From Apostichopus japonicus (Eukaryota > Echinodermata > Holothuroidea > Aspidochirotida > Stichopodidae): a DNA stretch of 64,000 nucleotides. Positions 53,157 to 63,904 of the stretch are shown here, one piece after another. Made by a program: the position numbers and the translations under genes. The notes below the pieces were generated by a model, which saw only the letters and a list, made by a program, of their open reading frames with translations, was not told where the DNA came from and searched no databases. The stretch lies in contig NC_092568.1 of assembly GCF_037975245.1 (NCBI RefSeq), forward strand, positions 9,187,001 to 9,251,000. Direction: 5' to 3'. Each line of letters opens with the position of its first letter. Within the stretch, counting starts at the first letter, position 1.

Positions 53157-53380
53157 CTATATATTAATAAAGAGAGCGATATCGACGATATGGTGAAGAC
53201 AGAAGAGGATATTGTTCTCTGCATTCTTGGTGGTCTGCATAATCAGATAAAATTTGATGAGATGGGTGGAGAGAATCAACTCTATACCAGAGTCAGATCC
53301 TTCTTCAATTGTCCTGGGACAACCTCTTCGACCTTTTTTCGCTGTGTAGATTGCGTTCGCAAGGTGCAGTAATGGTCTTC
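53157..53380 (-). CDS. receptor candidate terminal exon
   Basis: After the acceptor GAACGCAG, the frame demanded by the previous donor stays open for 74 codons (RPLLHLANAIYTAKKGRRGC, then RTIEEGSDSGIELILSTHLI) to TAG. A basic-acidic cytoplasmic tail would fit. A second minus-strand frame from the same acceptor and a plus-strand frame are also open, so this call is tentative. Confidence 0.35.
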
Positions 53381-56300
53381 CTGCGTTCAGAAATAGAGAC
53401 AGTTCAACTTTTCTTCGTTTTGTTCTCTTATGTATAAGCTAACAGTGAAATAGTACGGTTCCTAGATCCTCTTCAATATATAAGGTAACAATCACCTTTC
53501 AACGTCCACAAAAGTTACCCGACGTACCCCCCCCCCCCCTTGTGCCAATTCGATTATATCTTTACACTATAATTATATCACTATTCATAATTATTTTCAA
53601 TTAATTAATAATTATTGTATTCACTCACACTCGGTGAGTATACATGAAAGCGAGTATACACACTACCTGTAAAAGTCTATTACATACAAGATTGTGGCCT
53701 ACATCGCCCCACCTCCCCGCACCACCCCCCCCCCCCTCACCCTGTCTCACCCTCTCACACACACAAACGCATTCCCATAAATATAATTTGATTAAAATAT
53801 ACAGAGACATTAAAATTACTCTTTTTTAATCCAAGTTAGCCCTTAAAACTCATTTTGGATATTAATATATATTCTGTACGTCAAAGGAATAAACTGAGAA
53901 ACTCACCGAATGTGATGCAAAGGACACTGATGTTCAGGAATATTAAAATTAAGCTCATCGCATTTTTGGCGAATGCAGAATCTGTTTCATAACCTGGTAC
54001 CGTAACCATTAACATGTTGAGAAAGATGGCCGACAGCGATGCAAGCTGTAAATTAAAAACAAAAGTTAAAAACAGTTCTATTAAGCTCATCAGTCATGTA
54101 TACTGACTGGTCCCAGAATTTTACCATACTAATACAAAAATTGCCAGAAGTTATCATAAAGTTCTCAATTTTAGCTGGTTTTCTCAGCATCTCAGAGGTC
54201 AAATACTCTGAGGGTGCATTGTAGTAAAACAAACAAACACAATTTAACCGAGAATGGAAGTTGTGTTTATTCGTTTTTTGTAAAAATGGTAAGATAAATG
54301 AATTTATCCTCGTATTATACAAAATGACTTCAGGGAGTATTTTAGTCGTAACATGGCATCGCCCAAGCAAGAAGAAAATAATCACTGTTGGTAGACTTTT
54401 CTATAGCTATTTTTAGTTTTCAAGACATTGTTTTCCCTTAAATTATGCTAAACTTCTGGAATAATCCTTTAAGGTGGAATTGATGATGACTTTTCGTCTC
54501 CTCGGTGCCGAGATGTAAATGTTAACGTTAATCCTTTGTTTTAGAATTTAGTCACGAAACGAACATATGTTCTTGGTACTCCACATGAGAGATAAGCAGA
54601 AACAGTCGACACAAGTTTTGTCCTGGACAAAGTCGTATTGCATTGTAAACAACTCTTATAAAGTCCTACGTTATACTCAGTGAGTTTTGTGTTGCATCTG
54701 AGGAACTGATATGTAATGGTCTGTGTTAGACTAAGTAGTCCAGTCACATTAATTGATGAGCCTGAGCTGTTTACGGGATCAGTTTGGAAAATAAATAGTA
54801 AGAGTGGTATAGAGTTCAACCCCGACTGATATATGCATGGCAGGTATTATTTACGGTCTATATTAATATTAACAATATTATTAGAGACAATTCATATAGA
54901 AATATTTGACAGACCCGTACAAAGGTACATGAAAATGATTTTTAAAATTTTTTTTTTTTACGAATGATCTAGTTTTACTAATGATCTACATTTTACCTGA
55001 AGATTTTGCTCAAATTTATCTCTCATGGGTGAGAAAGATGCGTGGAGAGTGAGGAAGATGACAGCGAGAAGCACCGTGATGAAGATGGAAAGAGAACTAC
55101 CCCATCCAAATAGGATCAGAATGTACATCTGTGAAACTTTTCTGGTTAGTTCGACGATTTCCCAGTACCAATACTGATCTTTGTAGTTTTCGCAGAGAAA
55201 TCTCAACCATTGTGGATACAAAGACGACGTCAGTGAAGTTTGATCGCCGACTGCGCTTGATTGCAGTTTTTGATGTTTCCTCAATAGGTAAAATAAGACT
55301 CCGGGAAAGGCTACGATATATACAGAGAAGAAGTAAGCAGCGATTTCGAAGTTCCGATGGGTTCTCGTGTTACAATTAATCGAAAAATCAGAGCGGAGAA
55401 GAGTAACATTGTGTCGCATATCGCTGTCTAGCGCAAACGACTGGCAAGCAGGACTATATAATGTAATGATAGAATAACAAGTAGATGGATAAGTGATATA
55501 CAGCGTCAAAAGCGTTGCCAGCCAGAGTCGATCTTGTTTGAAGATGATTGGGGGCGGATGACCTGAACCAATGTTCGAAAACTGACGTTGGATGTACGTG
55601 GCACGTATCTTTCGAAAGCAAATCGCTATTGCGGGGACTAGTACAACGACAGAAGTCACAGTGACTCCTATCAGGAATTCAGAATAGGCGTTTAAAGTTA
55701 CTTTCGGGAAGAAACAACTAGGTTTGATTAAAATTGTAGAAATGTTGAATTGCAAAAGCGCCAACCAATTTGAAATTCCCTTAAAAACTTCAGGCCAATA
55801 AATGACGTCTAACGAATCCCAAAATTCTCCCATCACTTGATAGAAACCAAGAACGATCTTTCCTCTTGCGAGTGCAACGTATACAATGGACCGTTCTTCT
55901 TCCAGCCGCTGACGATTGTACGTGTAGATCAGATAACCCAACAGACATGCGCAGAGGACTAAGACAAACACCACCTCTAAAGCGAAGACCCATATCTGAG
56001 GACACTCATGACAAAAGTTGAGTAACGAAAAGTAACGATCGACGCACTCTGTACACATAAACCCTCTGTAACCTCTATGACAATTACCTTCAATGGTATC
56101 ATTCTTATTATCACATTTAAATGGTTGTCGACAGGGATGTACGTAAGGGAAAGAACCTGAATAGGAAGTAGTGTTTTCATTGTATGAATATTCATAGGTG
56201 TGTAGATTGTCTACAAACAACCTGTACTCTGTGATATTTGCAAAAGTCCAATTCCAATAGAATCCAGGTTCTATAGTGACAAAGTCGTTGGAACATCTCA

Positions 56301-59300
56301 GCCCTGCTTGCGGACAGAGCTCACAGCCACCGAATCGATCTCTTCGGAAATAGTTCTCCAAACAGAAACACGCTCGATATCCAGCGTGGGTACTCTTGTT
56401 GGTACCTTCGGGGCAGACCTGGCAGTCTAGAGCCCCGGTACCACCCCCATTAGCAACGAATGTACCATTGTTACATTTTTTACAAGGGATGATATTTGGT
56501 GTGCGTTGAAATTGTCCAACATCATCTTGGTAGAAACCACCTGGTGAAAAAAACGCCCTCATAGATTTTCTATTTTAATATGAAAATATTTTCGTACATG
56601 TTGAACACGCATTTTTTTTTTTTGATATAGTTTTTTATACATTTACCATCATATATTTATACTTCAAGGATCAGCTGACATTTAAATCTACTATACTCTT
56701 CAATAATGATATGAGAAAAATCAATCAAATGAGAATATTTCACTCCTATAATCATTTACAGGGGTAAATTTGAGGAATTTTAGACATTAATTTCGACATA
56801 ATATCCGAGCATTTTAATGTATCTTTCGTTAAATGTTTGTCTCCTTGCCATTTTCTCCTCGATCTGCCTTTGTTGATCTTACGGCGCTATCATTACCATG
56901 ACTACAATAATGTATTATGGTAGAGTTCTTTAGTTTCCTCCGTAAGGATAACAGGTGCGTATCCAGGGGGGGGGCGTTGGGGGCGCGCGCCCCCCGGGTA
57001 AGAAAAAGAGAAGAGAAAAAAAAAAGAGAAGAAAAAAGGAAAAAAGAGGGGAAAAAAGAGGAGAAGGAGAGGAAGGAAGGGAAAAGAAAAAGAAGAAAGA
57101 GAAAAAGGAGAGAAAGAGGGAGTAAAAGCAAAAACGCGAAGACACCGGGAAGAGAAAGAGGAACAGTGACATCATTACAGCGCTGAAGGGTAGCCAGTGA
57201 CGGATCAATGATTTCGTAAAAGTGTGCCTCACCCTACCCCTTACACCGACAACTCCATTTTTTGACGTTTCCATTTTCCTCTCTCACTAATGATCTATAT
57301 ATATACTATATATGGTCTATCATAACGCGTGTGTAGAATTGTGCTATGAAACCAACTGTGGCTGGTCTCGAACTCGACCGTGTCGTCGGGGAACATGACG
57401 CACTTTGGGATGGGGACGACCGCCCGCCCCCCCCCCCCCCCATTCAGCATTTTTTAAATGATATCGCTAAGTAATTTCAAAATAGAAAGTGCTTAGAGGC
57501 AACTTACAAGGCCTGGGAAGTGTCATTTCCAGCGATCTGGGAGACATTTTCGGCCAAAATTTGCTTGTACGCTTCGCGCCAACCTATGGTGGCGCTACGC
57601 TTAGATAATTTGCCTACAGGCTTCGCCCCTCCCTTGGCAAATTCCTCGCTACGCGCCTGTTCGAATTTGTAACGCAAACAGCAGATATCACATCATATCA
57701 GTGAGCATGAAAATGGCGTTCCAGGATGAAAAGCCTCAAAACTGTCCGACTTGCCTGAAAAAATAACCAAAATTTTTCAAGCGCAAAGCGCGCGTTCAAC
57801 GTGTTCATGTCAGTATCATATAAGCAAGCTTCGGTTATTACATCGCATGCCATCATGTACCGTACGGTCCGTTCAAATTGCGCAGTAAACCGCAGGATGC
57901 TAATGTAAACAACGACATGTCTCATGTAGATGTTTAAAAAGCATGGAGGTCCAATTATGTCAAAACTCTCTTTTACATTAGTAATGGCGAATTAGGGCCT
58001 GCACCCCCGCCGCGCAGTGGCGGAGCGTCCATATGGTCAGGGGGCGGATGCCCCCCCCCCCTGACGGACTCAAATGGACTGCTGACGCCTTTTTCAGCTC
58101 TTTACCACTTTTTCATTATTCTAGATTATTGACTTTTTTATTGCGCTCTCATCTACTTGTTGACATTTGTCACATTTTGTTGCTGTAATTTGGCGATGAC
58201 ACCTTATTCTTCGTTTATCTGCAAATTAGCCAGGCCCGGAAAGGGTCATTTCCTGCGATCTAGGGAGTATCTTTACTCAAAAATTTTCTGTACGCTACGC
58301 GCCAACCAGTGGTGGCGCTCCGCTTAGATAGTGTCGAAAGCGCCCCTTCAGACCATTCTCGCCACTCCTGACCAATACCCCTAGCTCCGCTACTGCCGCC
58401 GCGCCTCCTACGCCTATGTGTGTAGTGTTCGGTTTCGGAAATATCTGCTATTTTTTCATTTCCTTCAACCAAGTTTTATAATAGCCGTTATAACAGGTTT
58501 TAATATTTCTACACCAAGAATTTAACTGTGTCTGAATTTTCGAAAATTTCTGACCAACATTCTACATCACACTTCCCTCTACTCGTGCAATTTTGACCGG
58601 TCTGTTAGGGGTTGAAGGAAGTTTTTTCTATATTGGTTGTCCATAGATGAAGTTTTGTACAAGATTATGGGTATGTTTTCAAGTGAGTTTATTCACGAGA
58701 AATGTGAATTTTCAAATTCTGAACAAATATGGGGCTTAAAACCTTGAAAAATGGGGCTGACGGGTATTGTGGGCCGCAACGTAGAATCACCTACAAAAGC
58801 AAAGACCCACAGGAGATGCCGATCAGGTCGAACATGATGTGTGCCGGGTTGACAATCTTCAAAAAGGTTATGGATGGAAAAAAAAACTATTAGGAAATAC
58901 TTGGTTCTCAGGCAAAAAAGTGTACATCTGGTTGGTCATTTCAAGCCCGAGAAGTGCCGTTTCCGGTGATCTGGGGGGTTTCAAAACAAGAAATTTTCTT
59001 GTACGCTGCGCGCCAACCGATGGTGGCGCTCCGCTTAGATAGTAATTCGCGCCCCCCGGGTTTGAAAATCCTGGATACGCGCCTGGATAAGGTGTTTTGG
59101 GGTGGGTTAGAGGGGGGGGGGGGAGGAGGGTTCGAAAGGAGGTTTTGTTGCATTTTCAACTCACCAATAGGACACGGAATACACGAGTCAGTTCCAGTAG
59201 CATCGTCATCGTAACTTCCCTGAGCACACGCTTCACAGGTGTACGTATTGAAAACGTCCCTGTTTGGTATACAGTAAAATCCTCTCTGCTCTAGGCTCCT

Positions 59301-62300
59301 GATTTGATGCGACCACAAAACTGTAATCTTTGTTTGAAATGTGGCATGGACGCAAGTGCTGGGTATACAATGGAATTAAATTTCAGGAATTCATTGTTAT
59401 AGTTCCACCTAATGATGTGCAATATCGAATTACACAGGTATCATACAACATATCTCATGTACAAAGGTAGCATACGAGTATTAAAAGCCCCATTGACTGA
59501 CGCACTGAAGGTAGCCTAAGCCCATTAAGAGCCCCATTGACTTACACACTGAATCACAAAAGTAAACGTGGTCTCTCAAGTCTAGATAGAAGTTCTCACT
59601 TGCTAAACGCTACCCAATACTGGATAACTGACAAGTTGGCCATTCATGGCATCATCAATTTTCCGCATCATGACCGTGAAGATTTTTCTGCTATGAGAGC
59701 CCGTGTGAAGTTCTCGTCACTTATAAACAAACTTCTTCACTCATGTTCAATGAGGGAACAACTCCCTGGTTCAATCACGTTCTCCTATTGCTTTTGGCAC
59801 TGTTCTTACGTAAACAATAATCAATCTGAACAAGGATTTTTTGATTCTCTCTACTGTATTTGTCGATCATCTCACGGATTCAAACGCCATCTTTAAACTT
59901 GTTTTCTTACTCTCATTCACCTTTGACCCTTAATCACAACTTTTTTATATCTCAATTCCAAACCTAGCGCCCTCTACTCTCGTTTTTAAATCCTTCAGAA
60001 CAGGCACTTTTCCTGAAAGGAGAAATCATGAACCCTGAAGTTTTGCAGTGACTTCCTAGTAGCGACTGATATTATTACACCGTCTGTGAAATTACTAATC
60101 AAAACAACCTTTCCCCGAATTTCCAGGAATTTCCTAATTATTTTTTTCACACCTATACTGTAATCAGCGGCCATTATGTTAATTTAAATCACATGACGCT
60201 CCAAAACTGATGGACGTCAGCGAGCCACAATTCCCCTCTCTGCATATGAATTGTACACTGTCTTGTTCTCGGAGATTGTTCGGAACTTGATGCAAAATGC
60301 CGGAGTGCCAAGCATTTAGTGGTAGTGTAAACTGGGAAGGGATGAGCAGGGAAGGGAAAACGATATCATGTTTTTCCTGACGAGAAAAGCAATTTCCAGA
60401 GAAAATAAAGAACGTACAAAATGTACAAAGGCACCAGGCTTGTCCCTCCGTCGCAGAACTGTTATTATACCATCAGAGTAACTGCCAGTGTCGGCCACAG
60501 ATACGGTCTGTTTAACAAGCTCTAGGTCTCATTAAGGTGACATACTCCTATTAGAGTCTATATCCATCCGCACGACTATTCTCCTACTCTCAGGAAAAGT
60601 GCCAATAAGCAGCAGGAGAAACATCTTTCTTGACCTTTTATCAATCATGATCTATTTTTTTGTGGTTAGCATACTGAAGAGCATGAATGGAAGAACATGT
60701 GGTGGGTCAATTGAGGCAATTTTAGACCCCTTTAGGCTTCCCAGGAGCAGCGTACGGAAATTGTTTACTACTGAGTGAAGAGGTTTGTTTACAAGTGGCC
60801 ATATATGCTTACAGAAATGAAAGCAGAGGTCCGCGTTCCATGTCGCGTTACACAATAGTTCAATGCGCTACTAAACGTTGACTGATAGTTTACGCGAAAA
60901 GTAGTACGTAGGCTATTCCTATGATCAGTTATCACAAGTATGTACGTTCAAGTTTAGCTCTGTGTTACAAGACGGTAATATTTACATGATGCTTCCTTCT
61001 GACAAAAGTTAAAATTGAGTGTACACGAATTTCTTAAGTAATTAAAAAAGTGTTGGAAAAAAGTAATGCAGATATTTATTTTCCCTATCGGACAAACATT
61101 GCACTTCTTTAGATGCTGAAGTGCTGTGTTTCAACTTTGAAGTTGTTACTTCTCGTATTCTAAACCTGCAGAAGCCTTTGCAAAGATTTTCGGTAGCGAA
61201 ATGATGCTTGATAATTTTACAGCATGTCTGCAAATGTTTGTCCCAGGCTACATATTCCGTTCCTTGCTATAACAACACTGAGCATATTTTGTAGCTTTAT
61301 GCAGTTAACCCATAGATGAATTTTAATCTTCATATCTTTGAAATTTATTATTCTGGAAATTTCTTAATGTGATTCATATGACATATACGTTAGTGCTTTG
61401 TTGATGAAACTTACACGTTTATGTTGTAAGGCATCATAGGGATATGAATACCATCGCAGGAAAGTGTTCTGTAAATCAATAAGTAAAATCAGAAAACGTG
61501 ATAGAAAAATTACTCGAAGCTCATGAAACCACAATTAATTTATTCGCATAATATGTTTTAGTCACTTCCTTCCCAATCTACCCTACCCCAATCTTCACCC
61601 TACCCCACTTCCGGACAAATTTCTCTGCTCAAGTAAGATAGGAAATGAGTGAATGACATAAGCTAACAAATATAATAGAACCCAATAGATATAAAAAAAT
61701 AAAAAAACAAGAGAAAGGTGTAAAATGGAAAATATTTGTAATCTCAATCTGCGTGATTCCTATTTTAAATATTAATTTACTTTTGAATCCACCTTTAATC
61801 ACACCCCTACCCTCTAACTTCATAACTTGAGTTTGAATCGACTTAAAGAGATATATACTCTGGTAGCCGGAGTTGATGCTTAACAACAAAATGTTGGAAA
61901 GGTTTGACATCTTTGCACTCGCTTAGTCGCAATGGAAAATAATATTTCTACCAACAAAACTGTTGATGGATTTCGCAAAATTCACATGCATCGCATTTCG
62001 AGGACGAATGAGCAAGAATATTCAAATAGGAAAGTTAACAAGCTTTTAAAGAATATTTGGTGATGAAATCAAGAGAACTGTGATCCACCCCCAGCAGGAT
62101 CATATAAGCCAGTCAGAAAAGGATACATTCCATTAACCATATCTATATATATATATACTGAGTTCGAGATGTCAACTTACAAATGTGGAATATTTGTTAC
62201 TTAAAATGTTATACTGTTTGCCACCAGCATATCCATTTATTTTGTAATCATGCACAAACAGTGGAATTAATAAGTTTACAAACAGTTAACATCGTCGCTT

Positions 62301-63244
62301 CTATAAAATGTTGGGAAACTTACATTTGACCATTTGCTTTAATACCTTGGAGGAATTCCACGGAAAGACGTCCCGTCGGATTGTGTTCTGCTGCACTGTA
62401 ATATGGAGAGCATATTTAGATGTATATATATTTATATATATAAATATAGCATATACATAGCCTATATATATAGCCTATATATATGGCCCATATATGGCCT
62501 ATATATGCCATATATGGCCTATATATGCCATATATATATATAGGCCATATATAGGCCATATATATAGGCTATAGATATAGATATAGATAAGGATATAGAT
62601 ATACATAAGGATATAGATATATAGATATAGATATATATAGATAAGGATATAGATATATATATATACATATACAAATAGATTTTGATATAGATATAGATAT
62701 ATATTAGTCGGATGATTATCTAAATGTACTCGAGAAGGAATGAGACCATTTCTCCGGGCCCAGGTCGCTTTCTCATAAACGTTCATGCCTTTTCCTAACT
62801 CGGTATGAAGGGGCTATTTCATATCCACTGTCCATATACCAATAACTAAACTAATAATAAAAAGAACCATGGCGTAGCAACTTCAATAATCCGTACAAGA
62901 TTTTAGTTATATATACTTACCAACACATATAGGTAAATAAAAACAATCCGGTTAAAGTATGTTTTGTTATGAAAGTCTACTTGTTTTGCATTTTTAATGG
63001 CATATTATCTATTTTCTGAGCTTCCTTGGTGCTTTACAAGTAACCCGGTATACGCTTATTTCGTACTACGAAATTCATAGATTGTACACAAGTTGTCACC
63101 CATAACGCAGATTTCAGAGAAATATACTCACATAACGGTAGTTCCGTTCAACGGATGATCTTCCAAATACAAACTGTTTGTAAGACTTGTTATTTTGTTG
63201 TGGAAAATATACCTGGAATAATAATAATAACAATAATGATAATA

Positions 63245-63312
<68 letters not shown>

Positions 63313-63904
63313 TAATTGTCAGCATCGTGATAAAGAAAGTAAATGTGAAGGATTCGAAACAATTATCATGAATTATCATGCATGTGTCATTTTAAATGTC
63401 CACAGCACATGCGTATAGCGGTATGTCAAGCATGTTACGAAATCCCATCTGAAAGTTTCGATTCTGTTTTACCGAATTTCGAGATAGAAATAAAGAAACG
63501 ATCATGCAATTAAAGTACTCACAGAAATTCGACGGAAGTTAATGACAGCATCCCTTCTGGAAGTTCAACCAATTTGTTTGAATCCAAGTATCTATATGTT
63601 TTGTATGTATATATGTAAATAAATAAATATATATATATATTTAGATGCAACTTACAAGGCCTGGGAAATGCCATTCCGGCAATCTGGGAGGCAATTTTGG
63701 AAAACAAATTTCTTGCAACGCTACGCGCCAACCGATGGTGGCGTTCACATAGTGTCATGATGGTCCCTTTTGGTGCCCAATAAAATTAATCCATTCAATG
63801 AAATTTCTTTAAAAAAAGGCCCTGGTATATACATACGCACATCAAAAGCATCGCTTTGTAACATTTGGACGCTATTTAATGTTCCGAAGTTTCTCAACTG
63901 CACC
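53157..63904 (-). CDS. LRR / GCC2-GCC3 / multi-pass membrane receptor, 5' end outside window
   Basis: Exons on the minus strand from 63,904 downward encode leucine-rich repeats (SNKLVELPEGMLSLTSVEFL, YIFHNKITSLTNSLYLEDHP), an LRR end (NGQ joined to ITLSCDGIHI), an ephrin-receptor-like cysteine module (GFYCIPNRD, CEACAQGSY, CIPCPIGGFYQ), then a cysteine-rich, N-glycosylated ectodomain and about seven membrane segments. This architecture is known as a large uncharacterised family in sea urchins and amphioxus; its ligands are unknown. The membrane block has motifs KIVLGFYQVMGEFWD and YWYWEIVELTRKV, which I recall from TRP-like multi-pass proteins, but function as a channel is only inference. LRR introns are phase 2. 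One join (61,415 to 59,320) does not keep phase, so a small exon is probably missed. The signal peptide lies beyond the right edge. Confidence 0.85.
53520..53537. repeat. C-run and AT-rich spacer in the receptor gene
   Basis: A C-run at 53,527-53,538 and a second at 53,725-53,738, followed by an AC-rich stretch near 53,757; intron between 53,381 and 53,906 with nothing else seen. Confidence 0.5.
53907..54045 (-). CDS. receptor membrane exon
   Basis: 139 nt, phase 0 to phase 1, encoding LASLSAIFLNMLMVTVPGYE and NAMSLILIFLNISVLCITF, two hydrophobic stretches. It joins the main exon smoothly (FEQNLQ then LASLSA). The acceptor is TTTACAG and the donor TTCG/GTGAGT. Confidence 0.85.
54455..54800. 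repeat. dispersed repeat B, copy 3, in receptor intron
   Basis: Matches copies near 41.8 kb and 48.6 kb: AATTGATGATGAC, GAGTTTTGTGTTGCATCTGA, AGTCCAGTCACATTAA. It fills much of the intron between 54,046 and 54,996. Confidence 0.6.
54997..56540 (-). CDS. receptor main exon: cysteine-rich ectodomain and membrane block
   Basis: 1,544 nt, phase 1 to phase 0. The N-terminal 180 residues hold about 17 cysteines (CKKCNNGTF, CQVCPEGT, CFCLENYFRRDRFGGCELCP, CTECVDRYF) and several N-glycosylation sites. At least five hydrophobic segments follow: one starting WVFALEVVFVLVLCACLLGY, one in LIGVTVTSVVVLVPAIAICF, one in WLATLLTLYITYPSTCYSII, one in AAYFFSVYIVAFPGVLFYLL and one in SLSIFITVLLAVIFLTLHAS. The long hydrophilic loop carries QKLQSSAVGDQTSLTSSLYP. 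The acceptor is TTCACCAG and the donor CTTCAG/GTAAAA. Confidence 0.92.
56952..59085. mobile_element. probable hAT-type element with nested insertions
   Basis: The left end CAGGTGCGTATCCAGG and right end CCTGGATACGCGCCTG are inverted repeats at 15 of 16 positions. Near both ends is CGCGCCCCCCGGGT. No matching 8-bp duplication is seen (AAGGATAA against GATAAGGT), so the two ends may belong to related but separate insertions. The interior has a long GA-rich tract (57,000-57,130), further hAT-like ends near 57,645-57,660, and the complete 381-bp element at 58,015-58,395. Lies in the intron between 56,541 and 59,164. Confidence 0.55.
58015..58395. mobile_element. hAT-type miniature element, 381 bp, nested
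   Basis: Terminal repeats CAGTGGCGGAGC and GCTCCGCTACTG match at 11 of 12 positions. It is flanked by the perfect 8-bp duplication CCGCCGCG (58,007-58,014 and 58,396-58,403). It carries the shared module at about 58,230-58,335. Confidence 0.88.
59165..59320 (-). CDS. receptor GCC2/GCC3-like exon
   Basis: 156 nt encoding IRSLEQRGFYCIPNRDVFNT and the cysteine pattern CEACAQGSYDDDATGTDSCI. The donor ATTG/GTGAG leaves phase 1 and fits the next exon exactly (CPIG joined to GFYQ). Confidence 0.88.
59321..61414. other. receptor intron, about 2.1 kb
   Basis: Holds the possible element at 60,003-60,603 and a short direct repeat of AGCCCCATTGACT at 59,487 and 59,530. A small receptor exon is expected here from phase arguments but was not located. 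Confidence 0.5.
60003..60603. mobile_element. possible inverted-repeat element with THAP-like relic, 601 bp
   Basis: GGCACTTTTCCTGA at 60,003 and TCAGGAAAAGTGCC ending at 60,603 are perfect 14-bp inverted repeats. Flanks show no duplication. Inside, from 60,298, a frame begins MPECQAFSGSVNWEGMSREG and breaks soon after; its start faintly recalls a THAP zinc finger (M-P-x-C-x-A-F), as found in P-type transposases, but key cysteines and the reading frame are lost. Confidence 0.4.
61415..61468 (-). CDS. receptor LRR C-terminal exon
   Basis: 54 nt entered in phase 2, encoding TLSCDGIHIPMMPYNIN. The donor ACGT/GTAAGT leaves phase 2, which does not match the next exon found (needs phase 1), so a small exon probably lies between 59,321 and 61,414. 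Confidence 0.65.
61469..62323. other. receptor intron
   Basis: AT-rich, no element recognised. Confidence 0.5.
62324..62395 (-). CDS. receptor LRR exon
   Basis: 72 nt, phase 2 to phase 2, encoding AAEHNPTGRLSVEFLQGIKA and NGQ. It joins the previous exon through an Ile codon. The donor is GTAAGT. Confidence 0.8.
62405..62705. repeat. TA-rich compound satellite
   Basis: TATATGGCC-type repeats (62,470-62,570) pass into GATATAGATA-type repeats (62,570-62,705). It lies in the receptor intron between 62,396 and 63,131. Confidence 0.9.
63132..63212 (-). CDS. receptor LRR exon
   Basis: Encodes YIFHNKITSLTNSLYLEDHP and LNGTTV. The acceptor ATTCCAG lies at the edge of an ATT repeat; the donor is AT/GTGAGT in phase 2. 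Confidence 0.8.
63217..63313. repeat. (AAT)n microsatellite
   Basis: About 95 bp of AAT triplets next to the acceptor of the 63,132-63,212 exon; the acceptor's pyrimidine tract is part of it on the minus strand. Confidence 0.95.
63523..63591 (-). CDS. receptor LRR exon
   Basis: Encodes YLDSNKLVELPEGMLSLTSV and EFL, a clear LRR. The acceptor is CATATAG and the donor CT/GTGAGT in phase 2. Confidence 0.85.
63650..63745. repeat. hAT-associated shared module, solo fragment
   Basis: GGCCTGGGAAATGCCATTCC, CAATCTGGGAGGCAATTTT and GCTACGCGCCAACCGATGGT match the module inside the hAT-like elements at 41.5, 57.5, 58.3 and 59.0 kb. No element ends remain here. Confidence 0.75.
63839..63904 (-). CDS. 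receptor LRR exon (first in window)
   Basis: Encodes VQLRNFGTLNSVQMLQSDAF then DV. The acceptor is CTCTAG. To join the next exon in phase 2 the donor would have to be GT/GCGTATG, a GC-type donor; a cryptic site or sequence error is possible. Confidence 0.55.

Noticed and set aside
53076-53372. 98-codon plus-strand ORF
   Set aside because: Protein-like in part, but lacks splice or family support and lies opposite the phase-consistent minus-strand exon candidate.
56829-57274. Phe/Ser/Leu-rich and Lys/Glu/Arg-rich ORFs
   Set aside because: Products of a GA-rich tract inside a hAT-like region.
57340-57410. tRNA-like sequence with a GAGTTCGAGACC T-arm motif on the minus strand
   Set aside because: No A box, acceptor stem or anticodon arm could be matched.
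62499-62786. Ile/Tyr-rich minus-strand ORF
   Set aside because: Translation of the TA-rich satellite.
63114-63418. Leu-, Tyr- and Ile-run ORFs
   Set aside because: Translations of the AAT microsatellite; the true LRR exon there ends at 63,212.
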